64,000 bases of DNA from contig LSSL01000349.1 in NCBI GenBank assembly GCA_001953115.1, forward strand, positions 26,063 through 90,062, written 5' to 3'. Source of the DNA: Smittium mucronatum (lineage: Eukaryota > Kickxellomycota > Harpellomycetes > Harpellales > Legeriomycetaceae). Positions 61,201-64,000 of this stretch are shown piece by piece (positions within the stretch are counted from its first letter, which is position 1; each line of letters opens with the position of its first letter). The translations under genes and the position numbers were made by a program. The notes beneath the pieces were generated by a model. The model made no database searches and was not told the origin of the DNA. It saw only the letters and a program-made list of their open reading frames with translations.

Positions 61201-63389
61201 CAATCTTATTACAGGTTTTATTTAGACGATTTTTTTTTAAAAAAAATGCATAAATTTGTATTTATGTTTTAAGATACAACATCTTATTCTTTTTAGATAT
61301 TTTTACAATACTGTATTCGGGTAATTAAAAATTTATCATTCTTTCACTAAAAAAAATATAATTTTCAAGATTTTTACGAGAATTGAAGCGTTTTTCTAAT
61401 ATTCTTCACTTATTTTCATTTTTTTGATGATAATAAAGATCTTTGTATCAAATTTTGAATATTTTTATCGAAAAACAATAAAAAATAGCCAAATAGTAAA
61501 AAAAACAATTTTCATCGTACATAATATAGTATATTTAAGATCCCAATTTTTTATCATTTTTTAAAATATATAGTTATGAAATGTGTATGGTGTTAATAAG
61601 ACATAGATTTGATAATGGAAAATAAATTTTTATTTGTAAAAATAGTGTAGCGCTATTTTATATTAAAATTAAAATTAAAATATATCTAAAAATGATATAT
61701 AAACAATAAAACAGGTCCTATAATAAGTTTTGAACTTTGACTCATTTTTTTCAAACTGATTAAATTTATAAAACACGATTATATATATTTAAAATTGAAA
61801 AAATATGAATGTTTCAAGATAAATGCATCTAAGAATTATTTTTTTCAAATGAGTAAATAAAAACAAAGGCCCCACTATTTGATTTTTCATTCGTATTTAT
61901 TCATATAAATGGAATTTTAATTTAATAAAAATAAATAAAATTGGACTTGTGTTAAGGTAATTATAGTTTTATAAACTTTAATAGATAAAACTAATATTTA
62001 AAGCAGTAAATCAATCGAGTTTTACTTTTGCTAATTAGGCTAATATTTTCTTTTATGCTGAGGATTTCCACTTCAATTATAAAATAATGGAATTGACTTA
62101 ATTAATTTTGACTATTTTTTCAATTATTTTGAGATCAGGCTATTTTTGCAAAAAGTTTAATTTTTTGAAATTCGCTATCATTATAAATGCTTTGTTGAGG
62201 TTTGAAACATTTTAAGTGTCCTTAATTTTTCCATTCTCTTTATTTTTGAACAGTGAACAACCTATAACAACTTTTCTTAGTCATCCAGTTAGATGAAGAT
62301 TTTTAAATTTTTGGTGGAGACAAATCTGAAATACCCATAATAAAAGTTTCTTAAATACTAATTACCAGGTTTCTGTATTTTTTTAATTGAATTTCCCACT
62401 TTATTTTAGACTGGGATGCTCTTATTATTGGGGTTTTCTATAGAAAAATGTTTGCATACCTTTTTTTTTAGCAATATATCCGAACTAGTTTTATTCATTT
62501 TTCAAAAAAGATAAACTATGTGTTTTACAAGTATCTATTAGGCGTTTTTTTAATACATAAAAAAAAATTGAGTGTTTTTTTTAAAAAAACCCAACTGCAA
62601 ATTTGATTTTCTAAAGATTTTAAATTTAATAAATTGATTTTTGCTCAGTTAAAAAAAATCTTATAAAAATATTGTATCTAAATAATCTTTATTTTCTGTG
62701 CTTTACAGTTAGAAATTATTTACCCTCTATACCATCATTTTTTTAAAGAAATTATAAAAAGACAAATTTTATCTTTGAAAGTTTTTTTTTAATAATATGG
62801 CTAATACAGATTCATATTTTTTGATGAAATAAATCGCTAAATATTCAATAAAAAACTTTTTTTGGGCTTTTTTATTGATTAAACTCTTTAAATTTTGAAG
62901 ATAATCGATTTTAACCTTATAAAAACTTCAAAATATTCAGGAAATATATTACACGATAGAAAATTGCTTTTTATTAAATACTGAGTTAAATAAAAAAATT
63001 TCTAGCTGTGATAAATTTGTCTTAGTTCTAAAGACTTTAATAATTAAAATTGTTTCTAAATAACTTTTTTAAGCTTTTTTTAATGACTTTTAATCACACA
63101 GTTAAAGCAATTTTTTTATATCAAAGAAATCGATGAGGCAAAGTGTTTTTTACTATAAATAATTTGGAAAATAAATAATGGGTTTTTATCATCTTTATTT
63201 GTTAATAGGTGACTTTAAATATAATATAAATTTTTTTAAAAAAACAACAGTATGAATTATCGAATAGTTTATCTTCTTAAATTTTGCAAGATTAAAACTC
63301 GGGATAAAATTGTAGATTTTAATTTACTAAAACAGCCGAAAGTTTGTTCAAGGATTTTGTTTTTGAGGTTTCAGGACTATTAGCCTATT
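58291..63389. other. A+T-rich intergenic stretch
   Basis: Long A and T runs and short chance frames; no gene or RNA recognised. A small (TGTAC)x3 repeat is at 59766-59783. Confidence 0.6.
59766..59783. repeat. Short (TGTAC) pentanucleotide repeat
   Basis: Three tandem units followed by a partial one. Confidence 0.85.
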
Positions 63390-63580
63390 TAAATTTGACC
63401 CATTGACAATTTGAAATACTATTTTCACCACCTTACAATTTCACCTACTGTCCGATTGGTCTACTTTATATTTTGACTATCACCCAATTAACCTACCTAA
63501 AATTTTTCAAATTGCTAAATTGACCTATTCGTACATACACTCACCGCAAAATTGGCCCATTTACAAATTGGATTCCTATT
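63390..63580. repeat. Degenerate minisatellite rich in GACCTATT/CAAATTG words
   Basis: Words such as TTTGACCCATTGACAATTTG, TTTCACCTACTGTCCGATTG, AATTAACCTACC, AAATTGACCTATTC and AATTGGCCCATTTACAAATT recur at roughly 20 bp intervals or multiples. The cytosine-rich strand bias contrasts with the flanks. Period is irregular, so this is a weak array. Confidence 0.45.
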
Positions 63581-64000
63581 TTATCGTATGTTTAATTTAT
63601 CCTATTAATATAATTGCTTCCAATAAAAGCTCATAAAGTAAATGACCCCCCAAAAATCAAAAATTTAGCAAAAAGAATTAAATTTTTAGGGTTTTAGTCA
63701 CTAATAATCATATTTTAAATGCTATCTGTGTAACTGAATATCTCATAATTAAGTTGGTATAAGTATAAAAAGATGTTATTTATAAATGGTATAAGTAGTA
63801 CTTTAAAAACTTTTTACCATCCGCCCTTATTTATTTAAAGACAAAGGCTAAGTTAAAGTGGTGTTTTAATAACTTTGTATGATAAAATATATCACGATAA
63901 TCAAAGATAAAGATATTTGGAACGTTTATTCTTACTCCAAAATATCTGAGCAGGTGCTAAATGGACTAATTTTATAAGCTCAAGTGATCAGAAAAAGTAT

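Noticed and set aside
1..64000. CRISPR arrays, bacterial operons or prophage
   Set aside because: Spliced fungal genes and the absence of ribosome-binding sites or regularly spaced identical repeats argue against a prokaryotic source. Tandem repeats found lack spacer structure.

Overview
The window is a gene-poor, strongly A+T-rich stretch of a fungal nuclear genome. It carries two intact genes in 64 kb, both with short GT-AG spliceosomal introns. One is a velvet-domain transcription factor, a family restricted to fungi (7272-8253, minus strand). The other is a fungal-type valyl-tRNA synthetase of 20 exons (42197-46874, plus strand). Both splice models reconstruct to lengths divisible by three (249 and 1,107 residues), so both look functional. 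Intron richness, DIRS-type tyrosine-recombinase retroelements and very large intergenic spaces suggest an early-diverging, repeat-inflated fungal lineage. The exact group cannot be fixed from sequence reading alone.

Layout. 1-7.2 kb is repeat-dense: a 116-117 bp tandem array at the left edge, four copies of one MITE-like element (family A, 250-280 bp, inverted ends starting TATATGGGAGATTC), at least four copies of a second one (family B, 150-200 bp, ends CCCTTTCAGGG next to TTAA), and one copy of a ~0.5 kb relatively G+C-rich dispersed repeat with tRNA-like Pol III boxes (family S). The velvet gene lies at 7.3-8.25 kb. From 8.6 to 32.5 kb is an extremely A+T-rich desert with two larger family S copies, microsatellites and a perfect 93 bp tandem duplication. 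From 32.5 to 36.76 kb is a decayed DIRS-like retroelement (element 1: Gag, reverse transcriptase, RNase H, tyrosine recombinase) bounded by ~150 bp inverted terminal repeats. The valyl-tRNA synthetase gene follows. From 46.9 kb onward come more MITE-like copies, an assembly gap of 451 N (50381-50831), an inverted repeat whose one arm touches that gap, unidentified coding-like debris at 51.9-52.85 kb, and a second, older DIRS-like element in the opposite orientation (58.29 down to ~54.0 kb), followed by a featureless A+T-rich right end.

The two host genes are functionally unrelated: one is a developmental regulator, the other a housekeeping translation enzyme. The remainder is the debris of at least four families of mobile or repeated DNA. 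The observations most worth a second look are the family S repeats with Pol III-like boxes, the palindromic three-copy terminal-repeat arrangement of DIRS element 1, the matched loss of the second reverse-transcriptase catalytic Asp in both DIRS copies, and the synthetase's mitochondrial-type leader without an obvious second start codon. I did not find a convincing new defence, toxin or biosynthetic system.
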